From Gammaproteobacteria bacterium (lineage in GTDB: Bacteria > Pseudomonadota > Gammaproteobacteria > Enterobacterales > Psychrobiaceae), in the NCBI GenBank assembly GCA_013214885.1, contig JABSRS010000146.1:1-7925 (forward strand): 7,925 nt of DNA. The letters are read 5' to 3'. Shown here piece after piece: positions 1-6,654 of this stretch (positions within the stretch are counted from its first letter, which is position 1; every line of letters begins with the position of its first letter). A program made the position numbers and the translations under genes. A model generated the notes under the pieces. It did no database searches. It had not been told where the DNA came from and saw only the letters and a program-made list of their open reading frames with translations.

Positions 1-177
1 TTTTCCCGTTGACCGCAAGACGACTGCGCGAACGTTATCGTCATTTTTTAATTGCTCGAATGCGCTAATAAGCTGAGCGATCATCACATCATCAAAGGCG
101 TTGTGAACTTCACTGCGCGTCATATTAACTGTGGCAACACCTCGGGCATCAACGGTTGTTGTTACATAATTAGTCAT
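1..177 (-). CDS. liuC: Partial enoyl-CoA hydratase/isomerase family protein, probable methylglutaconyl-CoA hydratase (N-terminal 59 residues)
   Basis: This reading frame is open from an ATG at 177 to the left edge, so only the first 59 residues are present. They begin MTNYVTTTVDARGVATVNMT. Residues 13-28 match the first strand and turn of the crotonase fold, with the VHNAFD stretch typical of methylglutaconyl-CoA hydratases; the usual 'NRPE' is TRSE here. The oxyanion-hole glycine pair and catalytic residues lie beyond the edge, so the active site cannot be checked. In leucine breakdown this enzyme hydrates 3-methylglutaconyl-CoA to HMG-CoA. The start lies 9 bases after the liuB stop, and a Shine-Dalgarno-like AGGGGC overlaps that stop codon, so translation is probably coupled. 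The crotonase assignment is firm; the specific substrate is inferred from the operon. Confidence 0.88.
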   Translation of the reverse strand, partial: MTNYVTTTVDARGVATVNMTRSEVHNAFDDVMIAQLISAFEQLKNDDNVRAVVLRSTGK

Positions 178-186
178 CAGTAGCCC

Positions 187-1794
187 CTACATTCTAAAGA
201 TGCCAAATTGAGTATCCTCAATTGGCGCATTTAGGGCGGCAGAAATCGCTAAGCCAAGTACTTGGCGGGTTTGCGCCGGGTCAATAATGCCATCATCCCA
301 TAAACGGGCACTGGCATAATATGGGTTACCTTGCTCTTCATATTGCTTAATGATTGGCGCTTTGAAGTTAACTTCTTCTTCCGCGCTCATGGTTTCGCCT
401 TTACGGGCCAAACCGTCTTTACGAACCTGAGCTAGCACGCCAGCAGCTTGTTCGCCGCCCATCACTGAAATACGGGCATTTGGCCACATCCACATCATGG
501 TCGGATCGTAAGCGCGACCACACATGCCGTAGTTACCAGCGCCGTAACTGCCGCCAATTAACACGGTAAATTTAGGGACCTTGGCACAAGAAACCGCGGT
601 CACCATTTTGGCGCCGTGCTTGGCAATACCTTCGGCTTCATATTTTTGACCAACCATAAAGCCAGTGATGTTTTGTAAGAACACTAATGGAATTTTGCGT
701 TTACAACACAGCTCAATAAAATGGGTGCCTTTTTGCGCTGACTCTGAAAACAAAATTCCGTTATTGGCCACAATGCCCACTGGATAACCGTGAATGCGGG
801 CAAAGCCACAAACCAAGGTTGAACCGTAATATTGTTTGAATTCATCAAAATCAGAACCGTCGACCACGCGAGCAATAACTTCTCTAACGTCGAACGGTTT
901 TTTCAAGTCGGTGCCAACAATGCCATAAAGCTCTTTGGCATCAAATAATGGTTCAACCGTTGGTAATAGGCTGACACTAGCTTTTTTAACGTGATTAAGT
1001 CGGCTAATTGACGAGCGAATAATTTGCAATGCATGCTCGTCGCTTTGAGCGTAATGATCGGCAACACCAGAAATTTTACAGTGAACATCGGCGCCCCCTA
1101 AATCTTCAGCGCTGACGATTTCGCCAGTCGCCGCTTTAACCAGTGGCGGTCCAGCCAGGAAAATAGTGCCTTGCTCTTTAACGATAATTGACTCGTCAGC
1201 CATGGCAGGCATGTAAGCACCACCTGCGGTACACAGTCCCATTACCGAGGCAATTTGTGGAATGCCCTTGGCTGACATATTGGCTTGATTAAAGAAAATG
1301 CGACCAAAATGGTCACGATCAGGAAATACTTCATCTTGGCGTGGCAAAAAGGCACCGCCAGAATCAACCAAATAAATACAGGGTAGGTGACAGCGCTCGG
1401 CAATATCTTGAGCACGTAAGTGTTTCTTCACCGTTAATGGGTAGTAAGTACCCCCTTTAACGGTTGCGTCGTTGGCGACGATCATACATTCAATGCCACT
1501 AACGCGGCCAATACCAGTGATTACCCCAGCGCAGGGCACAAAGTCTTCATAGCATTGCCAAGCAGCGAATTGACTTAACTCTAAAAAAGCCGAGCCATTA
1601 TCAAGTAGCGCATTAATTCGGTCGCGGGCCAGCATTTTTCCGCGTGATAAATGACGCTTTTGGGCAACGTCGCCGCCACCTTGCTTTAAGGTTTCAAGGT
1701 TGCTGCTTAGTTGATTTACCAGCGCTTGCATTGCATCGGACTTGGCCAGAAATTCTTGACTACGGGTGTTCATTTTTGAAGAGATAATCGCCAC
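187..1794 (-). CDS. liuB: Methylcrotonyl-CoA carboxylase, carboxyltransferase (beta) subunit
   Basis: This is the non-biotinylated subunit of 3-methylcrotonyl-CoA carboxylase. It moves the carboxyl group from biotin on the alpha subunit (LiuD) to 3-methylcrotonyl-CoA, giving 3-methylglutaconyl-CoA in leucine catabolism. With the start chosen here it has 535 residues, the usual length for the family. Visible motifs are the N-terminal carboxyltransferase half with [13 protein letters not shown] (about 107-119) and [10 protein letters not shown] (about 189-198), and the C-terminal half with [18 protein letters not shown] (about 414-431) and [10 protein letters not shown] (about 445-454). The frame stays open up to a TTG at 1818. 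I choose GTG at 1794 because AGGAG lies 7 bases upstream and the resulting N terminus ([12 protein letters not shown]) aligns with family members. An ATG at 1773 has no ribosome site. It sits between liuA (98-base gap) and liuC (9-base gap) in one operon. Confidence 0.95.
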   Translation of the reverse strand: MAIISSKMNTRSQEFLAKSDAMQALVNQLSSNLETLKQGGGDVAQKRHLSRGKMLARDRINALLDNGSAFLELSQFAAWQCYEDFVPCAGVITGIGRVSGIECMIVANDATVKGGTYYPLTVKKHLRAQDIAERCHLPCIYLVDSGGAFLPRQDEVFPDRDHFGRIFFNQANMSAKGIPQIASVMGLCTAGGAYMPAMADESIIVKEQGTIFLAGPPLVKAATGEIVSAEDLGGADVHCKISGVADHYAQSDEHALQIIRSSISRLNHVKKASVSLLPTVEPLFDAKELYGIVGTDLKKPFDVREVIARVVDGSDFDEFKQYYGSTLVCGFARIHGYPVGIVANNGILFSESAQKGTHFIELCCKRKIPLVFLQNITGFMVGQKYEAEGIAKHGAKMVTAVSCAKVPKFTVLIGGSYGAGNYGMCGRAYDPTMMWMWPNARISVMGGEQAAGVLAQVRKDGLARKGETMSAEEEVNFKAPIIKQYEEQGNPYYASARLWDDGIIDPAQTRQVLGLAISAALNAPIEDTQFGIFRM

Positions 1795-1817
1795 GGGGTA
1801 GCTCCTGATAATCGCCA
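1783..1817. repeat. 11-bp direct repeat flanking the liuB ribosome binding site
   Basis: The plus-strand string GATAATCGCCA occurs at 1783-1793 and again at 1807-1817, a period of 24 bases. The two copies bracket the liuB Shine-Dalgarno sequence. Because 24 is a multiple of 3, both copies read as Ala-Ile-Ile in the liuB frame, which is why that frame stays open upstream of the GTG. The outer copy overlaps the adjacent hairpin. It may be the remnant of a small local duplication; no function is shown. Confidence 0.6.
1801..1806 (-). promoter_or_regulatory. Ribosome binding site deciding the liuB GTG start
   Basis: On the minus strand AGGAGC is followed by TACCCC and then GTG at 1794. The AGGAG core is 7 bases from the start, which is ideal. 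No comparable purine run precedes the alternative TTG (1818) or ATG (1773), so this site supports the GTG start. Confidence 0.8.
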
Positions 1818-1835
1818 AGGGAGAACTCCCTTGGC
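1814..1835 (-). other. Perfect hairpin in the liuA-liuB intercistronic gap
   Basis: GCCAAGGGAG and CTCCCTTGGC are perfect inverted copies (10 bp) separated by only 2 bases; in RNA this would be an 8-bp GC-rich stem with a 6-base loop. No U-run follows on the minus strand (the next bases are GATTATC), so it does not look like an intrinsic terminator. It ends 7 bases before the liuB AGGAG. It could be an mRNA processing or stability element, or could modulate access to the liuB start. The structure is seen in the sequence; its role is inferred. Confidence 0.65.
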
Positions 1836-1892
1836 AGATGATTTAACTGCTATTTCCAAAAAATTAGGTACTTTTGTTGAGCGCTAATTAAA

Positions 1893-3062
1893 TTATTTAG
1901 ACTCGTTAAACAATTCACGGCCAATTAGCATCCGGCGAATTTCAGAGGTGCCAGCACCAATTTCATATAGCTTGGCGTCACGTAATAAGCGACCCGCTGG
2001 GAATTCGTTGATGTAGCCGTTACCACCCAGTAACTGGATCGCATCGAGGGCCATTTTGGTTGCTAGTTCGGCACTGTATAAGATAACTGCAGCACTGTCT
2101 TTGCGAGTGGCTTCGCCACGGTCACATGCCTGCGCTACTGCATAAACATAGGATTTTGCCGCGTTCATTTGGGTGTACATGTCAGCTATTTTGCCTTGAA
2201 TCAGCTGGAATTCACCAATTGATTTGCCAAATTGAACTCGGTCATGAATATAAGGAACCACCAGATCCATACAGGCATCCATAATCCCAAGTGGGCCGCC
2301 AGCAAGTACTAAACGCTCGTAATCAAGGCCGCTCATTAATACTTTGACGCCCTGATCTAGCTTACCTAAAATGTTTGCTGCTGGTACTTCACAGTCTTGG
2401 AATACTAGCTCACAGGTGTTCGTAGCGCTCATGCCTAATTTGTCGAGTTTTTGTGCTTGGGTGAAGCCCTTAAAGCCACGTTCTACAATGAAAGCTGTGA
2501 TGCCGTGAGCACCTTTGCTGATGTCAGTTTTTGCATAAACGACATAAGTTTCAGCTTCAGGACCGTTGGTGATCCACATTTTGTTGCCGTTTAAGATGTA
2601 GTTGTCGCCAACTTTTTTAGCGTTTAATTTCATCGACACGACATCAGACCCAGCATTTGGCTCGCTCATCGCAAGTGCACCAACATGCTCGCCACTAATT
2701 AATTGTGGTAAGTACTTTTCTTTTTGTGCTTTAGTACCATTACGGTTTATTTGGTTAACACACAGGTTTGAGTGAGCTCCGTAAGACAGACCAACCGATG
2801 CCGAGGCACGGCTAATTTCTTGCATCGCAACAACGTGTGCTAAATAGCCCATCTCAACGCCGCCGAATTCTTCAGCAACCGTTATGCCTAATAAGCCCAT
2901 ATCGCCGAATTTACGCCATAAGTCGGTCGGGAATTCATTATCAATATCAATTTGTGCGGCACGTGGAGCAATTTCATCGGTGGCAAATGCATTTACAGTA
3001 TCGCGTAGCATGTCGATGGTTTCACCGAGGCCAAAATTAAGTGAGCTAAAGGTTGATTGCAT
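1893..3062 (-). CDS. liuA: Isovaleryl-CoA dehydrogenase
   Basis: This FAD-dependent acyl-CoA dehydrogenase oxidises isovaleryl-CoA to 3-methylcrotonyl-CoA, the first committed step of leucine breakdown after the branched-chain keto-acid dehydrogenase. Electrons pass to electron-transfer flavoprotein. It has 389 residues, normal for the family. The two acyl-CoA dehydrogenase signatures are present: [11 protein letters not shown] (131-141) and [20 protein letters not shown] (343-362). [12 protein letters not shown] (366-377) follows near the C terminus. Glu249 within [15 protein letters not shown] (245-259) is where isovaleryl-CoA dehydrogenases carry their catalytic glutamate; other acyl-CoA dehydrogenases have it near the second signature, so this supports the substrate call. 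The ATG at 3062 has GGAG about 8 bases upstream. It lies 29 bases after liuR and 98 bases before liuB, probably in one transcript. No defects were seen. Confidence 0.95.
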   Translation of the reverse strand: MQSTFSSLNFGLGETIDMLRDTVNAFATDEIAPRAAQIDIDNEFPTDLWRKFGDMGLLGITVAEEFGGVEMGYLAHVVAMQEISRASASVGLSYGAHSNLCVNQINRNGTKAQKEKYLPQLISGEHVGALAMSEPNAGSDVVSMKLNAKKVGDNYILNGNKMWITNGPEAETYVVYAKTDISKGAHGITAFIVERGFKGFTQAQKLDKLGMSATNTCELVFQDCEVPAANILGKLDQGVKVLMSGLDYERLVLAGGPLGIMDACMDLVVPYIHDRVQFGKSIGEFQLIQGKIADMYTQMNAAKSYVYAVAQACDRGEATRKDSAAVILYSAELATKMALDAIQLLGGNGYINEFPAGRLLRDAKLYEIGAGTSEIRRMLIGRELFNESK

Positions 3063-3091
3063 GTCAGTCTCCGTAGTGCCGAGTTAGTCGG

Positions 3092-3478
3092 CTAGGTTAG
3101 GTCTTTTAACTCGCTTTTACAGCGAGTTTCTACCGAACTAAGTTCCATTAATACGACAGTTATATCTTCCATTTGCTGTTGTAGATGAATTTTCTTTTCC
3201 TCTATCAAACTTAGCATGGTGTGCAACTGTTGTACGCTAGAACGATCGGCGTCGTATAAGTCGAATAAGCGACGAGTTTCAGCGAGTGAAAAGCCAAGGC
3301 GCTTACCGCGTAAAATTAATTTCAGTCTCACTCGGTCCTGCGGGCTATAAATACGCGTTTGACCACGGCGGCTCGGTTTAATCAGACTTTGGTCTTCATA
3401 AAATCGAATACTGCGCGTCGTGACCTCGAACTCTTTAGCTAGCTCACTGATTGAATAAGTTTTTTGACTATCTATCAT
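3092..3478 (-). CDS. liuR: MerR-family transcriptional regulator of the leucine/isovalerate operon
   Basis: This is a DNA-binding regulator of 128 residues. The MerR helix-turn-helix lies at about 8-27 (SISELAKEFEVTTRSIRFYE), the wing at 28-45 (QSLIKPSRRGQTRIYS), and a long helix for antiparallel dimer coiled-coil at about 79-117. The only cysteine is Cys120 near the C terminus, so metal sensing is unlikely. LiuR proteins are thought to respond to a CoA intermediate or related metabolite of leucine breakdown; the ligand is not visible here. I choose ATG at 3478 because AGGA lies 9 bases upstream and the MerR domain then begins at the usual distance. An in-frame ATG at 3511 would add 11 residues (MYGVLNSGLLL) with no ribosome site. 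It is the first gene of the operon, followed after 29 bases by liuA. Operator-like repeats lie immediately upstream (3516-3551), which suggests autoregulation. Confidence 0.9.
   Translation of the reverse strand: MIDSQKTYSISELAKEFEVTTRSIRFYEDQSLIKPSRRGQTRIYSPQDRVRLKLILRGKRLGFSLAETRRLFDLYDADRSSVQQLHTMLSLIEEKKIHLQQQMEDITVVLMELSSVETRCKSELKDLT
3108..3128 (-). other. Perfect 8-bp hairpin at the 3' end of liuR, ahead of liuA
   Basis: AACTCGCT (3108-3115) and AGCGAGTT (3121-3128) form a perfect inverted repeat with a 5-base loop, inside the last codons of liuR and ending about 50 bases before the liuA start. No U-run follows on the minus strand, so an intrinsic terminator is unlikely. Together with the liuA-liuB hairpin it could mark cleavage or stability boundaries that make the enzyme cistrons more abundant than the regulator. 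The role is inferred. Confidence 0.5.
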
Positions 3479-3515
3479 TAGTAATAATCCTGAATTTAGT
3501 ACACCGTACATGAAG

Positions 3516-3551
3516 TTTACGTAAAGGTAAAGCTCTTTACGTGATGGTCAA
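3516..3551 (-). promoter_or_regulatory. Two tandem LiuR-type operator elements upstream of liuR
   Basis: TTTACGTAAAGGTAAA (3516-3531) and TTTACGTGATGGTCAA (3536-3551) match at 13 of 16 positions and are spaced 20 bp start to start, about two helical turns. Each is an imperfect dyad (TTTAC-N6-GTAAA or GTCAA). Read on the minus strand both contain ACCNTNACGT. From memory, predicted gammaproteobacterial LiuR sites are TTTAC...GTAAA-like palindromes; I could not verify this. TTGACC (3551-3546) inside the distal element could serve as a -35 for liuR, but no good -10 is evident (TACCTT at 16-bp spacing is weak). Location right in front of liuR supports the operator call. Confidence 0.65.
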
Positions 3552-3674
3552 GTTTGCGTTGTTGTGGTGAATATATTTTTGTTGGCTCAGTCTACCTTTA
3601 ACCCCGTTTGATATACAGCTAAAAGCGTATTTTGAAAGGTTTTTACGTCAGTTAATTGTTCACTAGCAATAAGT

Positions 3675-3720
3675 CTAACACGCTAAGGTCTAATTTTTTT
3701 AGGTTACCTTAACGTGTTAG
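3675..3720. promoter_or_regulatory. 15-bp inverted repeat upstream of the acyl-CoA synthetase gene, possible operator pair
   Basis: CTAACACGCTAAGGT (3675-3689) and ACCTTAACGTGTTAG (3706-3720) are inverted copies with one mismatch, separated by 16 bases that contain a run of seven T. Each arm read outward from the centre holds ACCTTARCGT, which resembles the ACCNTNACGT core of the operator elements in front of liuR. The right arm (GTTACCTTAACGTGTT, 3703-3718) matches the proximal liuR element (TTTACCTTTACGTAAA) at 11 of 16 positions. A possible -10, TATAGT (3722-3727), lies just downstream, so a bound protein could control that promoter. An RNA hairpin role is the alternative. The repeat is seen; the operator role is inferred. 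Confidence 0.5.
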
Positions 3721-3737
3721 TTATAGTTAATAATTAT

Positions 3738-5651
3738 ATGTGTGAGAAAATTATTGTGAGCGAGACTTATCAAGATCTTTATAGCCAATCAATCAATCAA
3801 CCAGAGCAGTTTTGGGCCGATGCCGCTCAAGCCATTAGCTGGAGTAAACCGTGGGATAAAGTACTAGATGATTCGAATATTCCCTATTATCGCTGGTTTA
3901 AAGGAGCCAAGTTAAATACCTGTTATAACGCCGTTGATCGTCATGTCGAAGATGGCATTGGTGACCAAACAGCGATTATTTATGATTCGCCAGTGACTGA
4001 CACTAAGCAAAAAATTAGCTTTAGTGAACTGCAGCAACAAGTGGCAAAAATGGCAGGTGCTATGGCTAACTGTGGCGTGGTTAAGGGCGACCGGGTAGTC
4101 ATTTATATGCCGATGATCCCACAAACTTTAGTGGGAATGCTCGCTTGTGCACGTCTGGGCGCTATTCACTCCGTGGTGTTTGGTGGCTTTGCAGCCAATG
4201 AGCTAGCCACCCGAATTGATGATGCCAAGCCAAAAGTCGTGCTGTCAGCTTCTTGTGGGATTGAGCCAAACCGCATTGTTGCCTATAAACCACTGCTCGA
4301 TGATGCCATTGATATTGCTACGCATAAACCCGATCATACGATTATTTGCCAGCGACCACAGCTTATTGCCGATATGACTGCTGGCAGAGATCTTGATTGG
4401 CAGCAAGCCAGTGATGCCGCGCAGCCTCATCCTTGTGTTGAGGTAGAAGCGACCGATCCACTGTATATTTTGTATACCTCGGGCACGACAGGGCAGCCAA
4501 AAGGCGTGGTGCGTGATAACGGCGGCCACGCGGTGGCATTGGCTTGGTCGATGAAACATATTTACAACGTCAAACCAGGAGAGGTGTTTTGGGCCGCCAG
4601 TGATGTTGGTTGGGTCGTCGGGCACTCCTTTATTTGCTATGGGCCACTAATTAATGGTTCCACCACGGTGTTATTTGAAGGCAAACCGATTGGCACGCCT
4701 GATGCGGGTACGTTCTGGCGAGTGATTGAAGAATATCAGGTCAAAAGTTTTTTCACTGCCCCGACCGCGTTTCGAGCGATTAAAGGCATTGATCCCGATG
4801 GCGACTTTATCAAGAAATACGATCTAAGCTGTTTGAGTGCATTGTATCTAGCGGGTGAACGTTGCGATCCGGCCACCTTGACCTGGGCTCAAGATAAGCT
4901 GCAAGTACCGGTAATCGATCATTGGTGGCAAACCGAAACCGGCTGGCCTGTAGCCGCTAATTTATTGGGCAGTTGTCCTGCACCTGTTAAAGCGGGCTCG
5001 CCGTCGCGTCCGGTCCCTGGCTATGAGGTTGAGGTAGTAGATCCTAGTGGTGAAAAGGTCGCTACTGGTGAATCGGGGATGATCGTGATTAAACTGCCAT
5101 TACCCCCTGGTACTCTGCCAACATTATGGCAAAACGATCAGCGTTATTTTGATGCTTATCTTAGTCAGATCGACGGTTATTATTTAACGGGTGATGCTGG
5201 CTATATCGATGAGGATAATTACCTATGGATCATGAATCGAATTGACGATGTCATTAATGTCGCAGGGCATCGATTGTCGACGGGACGGTTAGAAGAAGCC
5301 TTGAGTAATCATCCAAGTGTTGCTGAGGCTGCGGTGATTGGTGTTAAAGACGATCTTAAAGGCGAACTGCCACTCGGTCTGGTCGTGCTAAGCAGTGATT
5401 GCACCTTAGATCACCGTGAAGTGCAAAAACAACTGATTAAACAAGTTAGAGATGAAGTTGGCCCAGTTGCCGCCTTTAAACTGATTGCGGTGGTTGATAA
5501 GTTACCGAAAACTCGTTCGGGTAAAATCCTCCGTGCGACGATGAAAAACATTGCCAATGGTGATGAATATGGTATTCCAGCAACCATTGAGGATGCCTCG
5601 GTGCTCGACAGTATCGAGTCGGCACTGCATGACATGGGCTACGCTCAGTAA
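3738..5651 (+). CDS. prpE: Propionyl-CoA synthetase / short-chain acyl-CoA synthetase (AMP-forming)
   Basis: This adenylate-forming ligase activates a short-chain acid, probably propionate, to its CoA thioester through an acyl-AMP intermediate. With this start it has 637 residues, close to PrpE (about 630). Motifs in order: N-terminal acetyl-CoA-synthetase-like cap with SINQPEQFW (about 19-27), YMPMIPQTLVGMLACARLGA (123-142), P-loop YTSGTTGQPKG (246-256), WWQTETGWP (396-404), LTGDAGYIDED (483-493), NRIDDVINVAGHRLST (500-515), and the C-terminal RSGKILR whose Lys596 is the catalytic, acetylatable lysine. The start is uncertain: ATG 3738 has no clear ribosome site. GTG 3756 has GAG 9 bases upstream and gives an N terminus (MSETYQDLYSQSINQPEQFW) aligning best with PrpE. 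GTG 3714 falls inside the inverted repeat and is disfavoured. It is divergent from liuR, so shared regulation is plausible. Acetate or other short acids are alternative substrates. No clear terminator follows. Confidence 0.85.
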   Translation: MCEKIIVSETYQDLYSQSINQPEQFWADAAQAISWSKPWDKVLDDSNIPYYRWFKGAKLNTCYNAVDRHVEDGIGDQTAIIYDSPVTDTKQKISFSELQQQVAKMAGAMANCGVVKGDRVVIYMPMIPQTLVGMLACARLGAIHSVVFGGFAANELATRIDDAKPKVVLSASCGIEPNRIVAYKPLLDDAIDIATHKPDHTIICQRPQLIADMTAGRDLDWQQASDAAQPHPCVEVEATDPLYILYTSGTTGQPKGVVRDNGGHAVALAWSMKHIYNVKPGEVFWAASDVGWVVGHSFICYGPLINGSTTVLFEGKPIGTPDAGTFWRVIEEYQVKSFFTAPTAFRAIKGIDPDGDFIKKYDLSCLSALYLAGERCDPATLTWAQDKLQVPVIDHWWQTETGWPVAANLLGSCPAPVKAGSPSRPVPGYEVEVVDPSGEKVATGESGMIVIKLPLPPGTLPTLWQNDQRYFDAYLSQIDGYYLTGDAGYIDEDNYLWIMNRIDDVINVAGHRLSTGRLEEALSNHPSVAEAAVIGVKDDLKGELPLGLVVLSSDCTLDHREVQKQLIKQVRDEVGPVAAFKLIAVVDKLPKTRSGKILRATMKNIANGDEYGIPATIEDASVLDSIESALHDMGYAQ

Positions 5652-5798
5652 TCCCTTGTTACTAATAAACATGTGCCCTTGGTAGTCGCAGGGGCGCTGA
5701 TTGTGGTAATATACCCGTGCTACATGGAAAAGCTCTGAAACCTGCATTTTCAAGTGGCAAGGGTATATAGGGTTAATATTTCAAAGCAGAGCAAGCCA

Positions 5799-6167
5799 GT
5801 GTCTAAACAAGTCCAAATTAATTTGTTGTCGTTCCAGCGCAAAACAATTGATTCTTATCTTCTTAAGGCTCAAATACGATCAACGGGTGCGGTGTTAATG
5901 CGCAGAGGCCGTTCGCGTAATTGGATTTTACAGGCCAATACTGAACAGTTTGGGCAAATTATAAATTTAATAGAAGCAGCGCAGCAACCGAGTTGGATGT
6001 GGCTGGTAAAGGTATTGAGCAAGCAGCATCAACAGCTTAGCCAAGACCAATTGCTCAAAATTGTTAAAAGAAACCCATCAATTACGTTAAATAGCTTAAT
6101 TACTATAACAAATTGCACCCGAGAGCAGGGGCGTGTGGTATTGGATATGTTTGAGTGGTTGGAATAA
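5799..6167 (+). CDS. RRF_GI-like 'ribosome recycling factor family' protein of unknown function
   Basis: This small basic soluble protein has 122 residues with the start chosen here. The features I recognise are MRRGRSRNWILQ (about 34-45), a following helix, a tryptophan-rich SWMWLVKVL (65-73), and a C-terminal segment NPSITLNSLITITNCTREQG (92-111) that looks like a small helix-turn-helix. This pattern recalls a gammaproteobacterial family labelled 'ribosome recycling factor family protein' (PF12614, RRF_GI). It is not the essential Frr protein, which is about 185 residues and unrelated in sequence, and the ribosome label has no support here. The open frame extends upstream to GTG 5754 (137 residues), which lacks a ribosome site; GTG 5799 has a weak AGAG 7 bases upstream and fits the family length better. 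A possible extended -10 (TGGTAATAT, 5704-5712) precedes it. The family assignment is from memory. Confidence 0.65.
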   Translation: MSKQVQINLLSFQRKTIDSYLLKAQIRSTGAVLMRRGRSRNWILQANTEQFGQIINLIEAAQQPSWMWLVKVLSKQHQQLSQDQLLKIVKRNPSITLNSLITITNCTREQGRVVLDMFEWLE

Positions 6168-6191
6168 AAAAGGCCTAACAGAGTTAGGCCT
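6166..6191 (-). terminator. Intrinsic terminator for the minus-strand DUF3622-like gene, between convergent genes
   Basis: AGGCCTAAC (6171-6179) and GTTAGGCCT (6183-6191) form a perfect 9-bp stem with a 3-base loop. Read on the minus strand the stem is followed by TTTTT (complement of 6166-6170), the classic intrinsic terminator pattern, 22 bases after the stop of the 6213-6422 gene. The plus-strand side has no U-run, so it terminates mainly the minus-strand transcript, although the stem could stabilise the plus-strand 3' end, which stops at 6167. Confidence 0.85.
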
Positions 6192-6212
6192 AAGCTAGTC
6201 TAGAGTTGGTAG

Positions 6213-6422
6213 CTACTTGTTGCGTTTGTTCTTGGCGGTAAGATTTTTAAGAAAATCGGCTAGCTCTGTTGCTGCCCACTTATCTGCTTCTTCTTGTGTC
6301 GCAAAGCCGTCTTGGGTTTTTGAAACAATCGTCTCACGAGCTGTTTTACGTCTTAAAATTTTAGCAATCCACGTTGCACCATCTTGCTCAACAAGAGCGA
6401 CGAATTTTTTACTTGTAGTCAT
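6213..6422 (-). CDS. DUF3622-like small protein
   Basis: This 69-residue protein starts MTTSKKFVALVEQDGATWIA. Its layout is a short beta-rich N-terminal half (6-35) with GATWIAKI, a central SKTQDGFATQEEADKWA (34-50), a short helix, and a lysine-rich tail (KNKRNK). The pattern of a charged ~70-residue protein with 'SK.QDGFAT..EA..W' recalls DUF3622 of Vibrio, Shewanella and relatives; its function is unknown. No signal peptide or membrane segment is seen. The ATG at 6422 has AGGA 10 bases upstream and an extended -10 promoter about 25 bases upstream. A strong intrinsic terminator follows the stop, so it is a free-standing transcription unit. The plus-strand open frame across the same bases is a shadow. 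The family call is from memory. Confidence 0.75.
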   Translation of the reverse strand: MTTSKKFVALVEQDGATWIAKILRRKTARETIVSKTQDGFATQEEADKWAATELADFLKNLTAKNKRNK

Positions 6423-6444
6423 CTTTTATATTTCCTGATCATAA

Positions 6445-6474
6445 TTTATAGCATTGACCGCGATTTTACAGCAA
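6445..6474 (-). promoter_or_regulatory. Probable sigma-70 promoter (extended -10) for the DUF3622-like gene
   Basis: On the minus strand TGCTATAAA gives an extended -10 (TGn plus TATAAA, complement of 6445-6453). A weak -35, TTGCTG (complement of 6469-6474), lies 18 bp upstream. Transcription would start near 6438, leaving a leader of about 16 bases that contains the AGGA ribosome site. Confidence 0.5.
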
Positions 6475-6579
6475 TGTCACGCTCATTGCTTAAATTGTTG
6501 TGAATATTTGACCGATACCTCGATATAACGAATAAAAATCACCGAATATTTAGCATTTTGTGTTAAATTGCGCTTTAAA

Positions 6580-6591
6580 TTAGCTAGCTAA
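6580..6591. repeat. 12-bp perfect palindrome TTAGCTAGCTAA in the divergent promoter region
   Basis: TTAGCTAGCTAA is identical to its reverse complement. It sits about 64-75 bases upstream of the ATG at 6655, and about 18 bases upstream of a possible -10 (TATAAG, 6609-6614). It could be a regulator site for the downstream gene pair, but I do not recognise it as a known operator. The rest of 6423-6654 is AT-rich with no other gene. Confidence 0.4.
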
Positions 6592-6654
6592 GACTGGCGT
6601 TGCTTAGGTATAAGTCGATTGTTGACCTAACACCTCTTATTTGGGATGGGTTGT

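Noticed and set aside
1795..1818. TTG-initiated eight-residue N-terminal extension of LiuB
   Set aside because: It has no ribosome site, begins within a hairpin arm, and would exceed the family's usual length; GTG 1794 has AGGAG at ideal spacing.
2837..3087. Overlapping plus-strand open frames opposite the liuA 5' end
   Set aside because: They are antisense shadows of a well-conserved dehydrogenase N terminus, with no motifs.
3479..3511. Upstream ATG adding 11 residues to LiuR
   Set aside because: It has no Shine-Dalgarno sequence and would crowd the operator region; ATG 3478 has AGGA 9 bases upstream and gives the normal MerR start.
4245..4625. 126-residue open frame on the minus strand inside the acyl-CoA synthetase gene
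   Set aside because: It lies wholly antisense to a gene with intact conserved motifs, has no recognisable domain or ribosome site, and its composition reflects the sense codons.
5675..5695. Possible terminator hairpin after the acyl-CoA synthetase gene (GCCCTT / AGGGGC)
   Set aside because: The stem is only 6 bp with a wobble pair, the loop is 9 bases, and no U-run follows.
5799..6167. Calling the small basic protein a true ribosome recycling factor (Frr)
   Set aside because: Length and sequence do not fit Frr; only the family label carries the name, and nothing here shows a ribosomal role.
6217..6438. 73-residue plus-strand frame opposite the DUF3622-like gene
   Set aside because: The minus-strand gene has a promoter, ribosome site and intrinsic terminator; the plus-strand frame has none.
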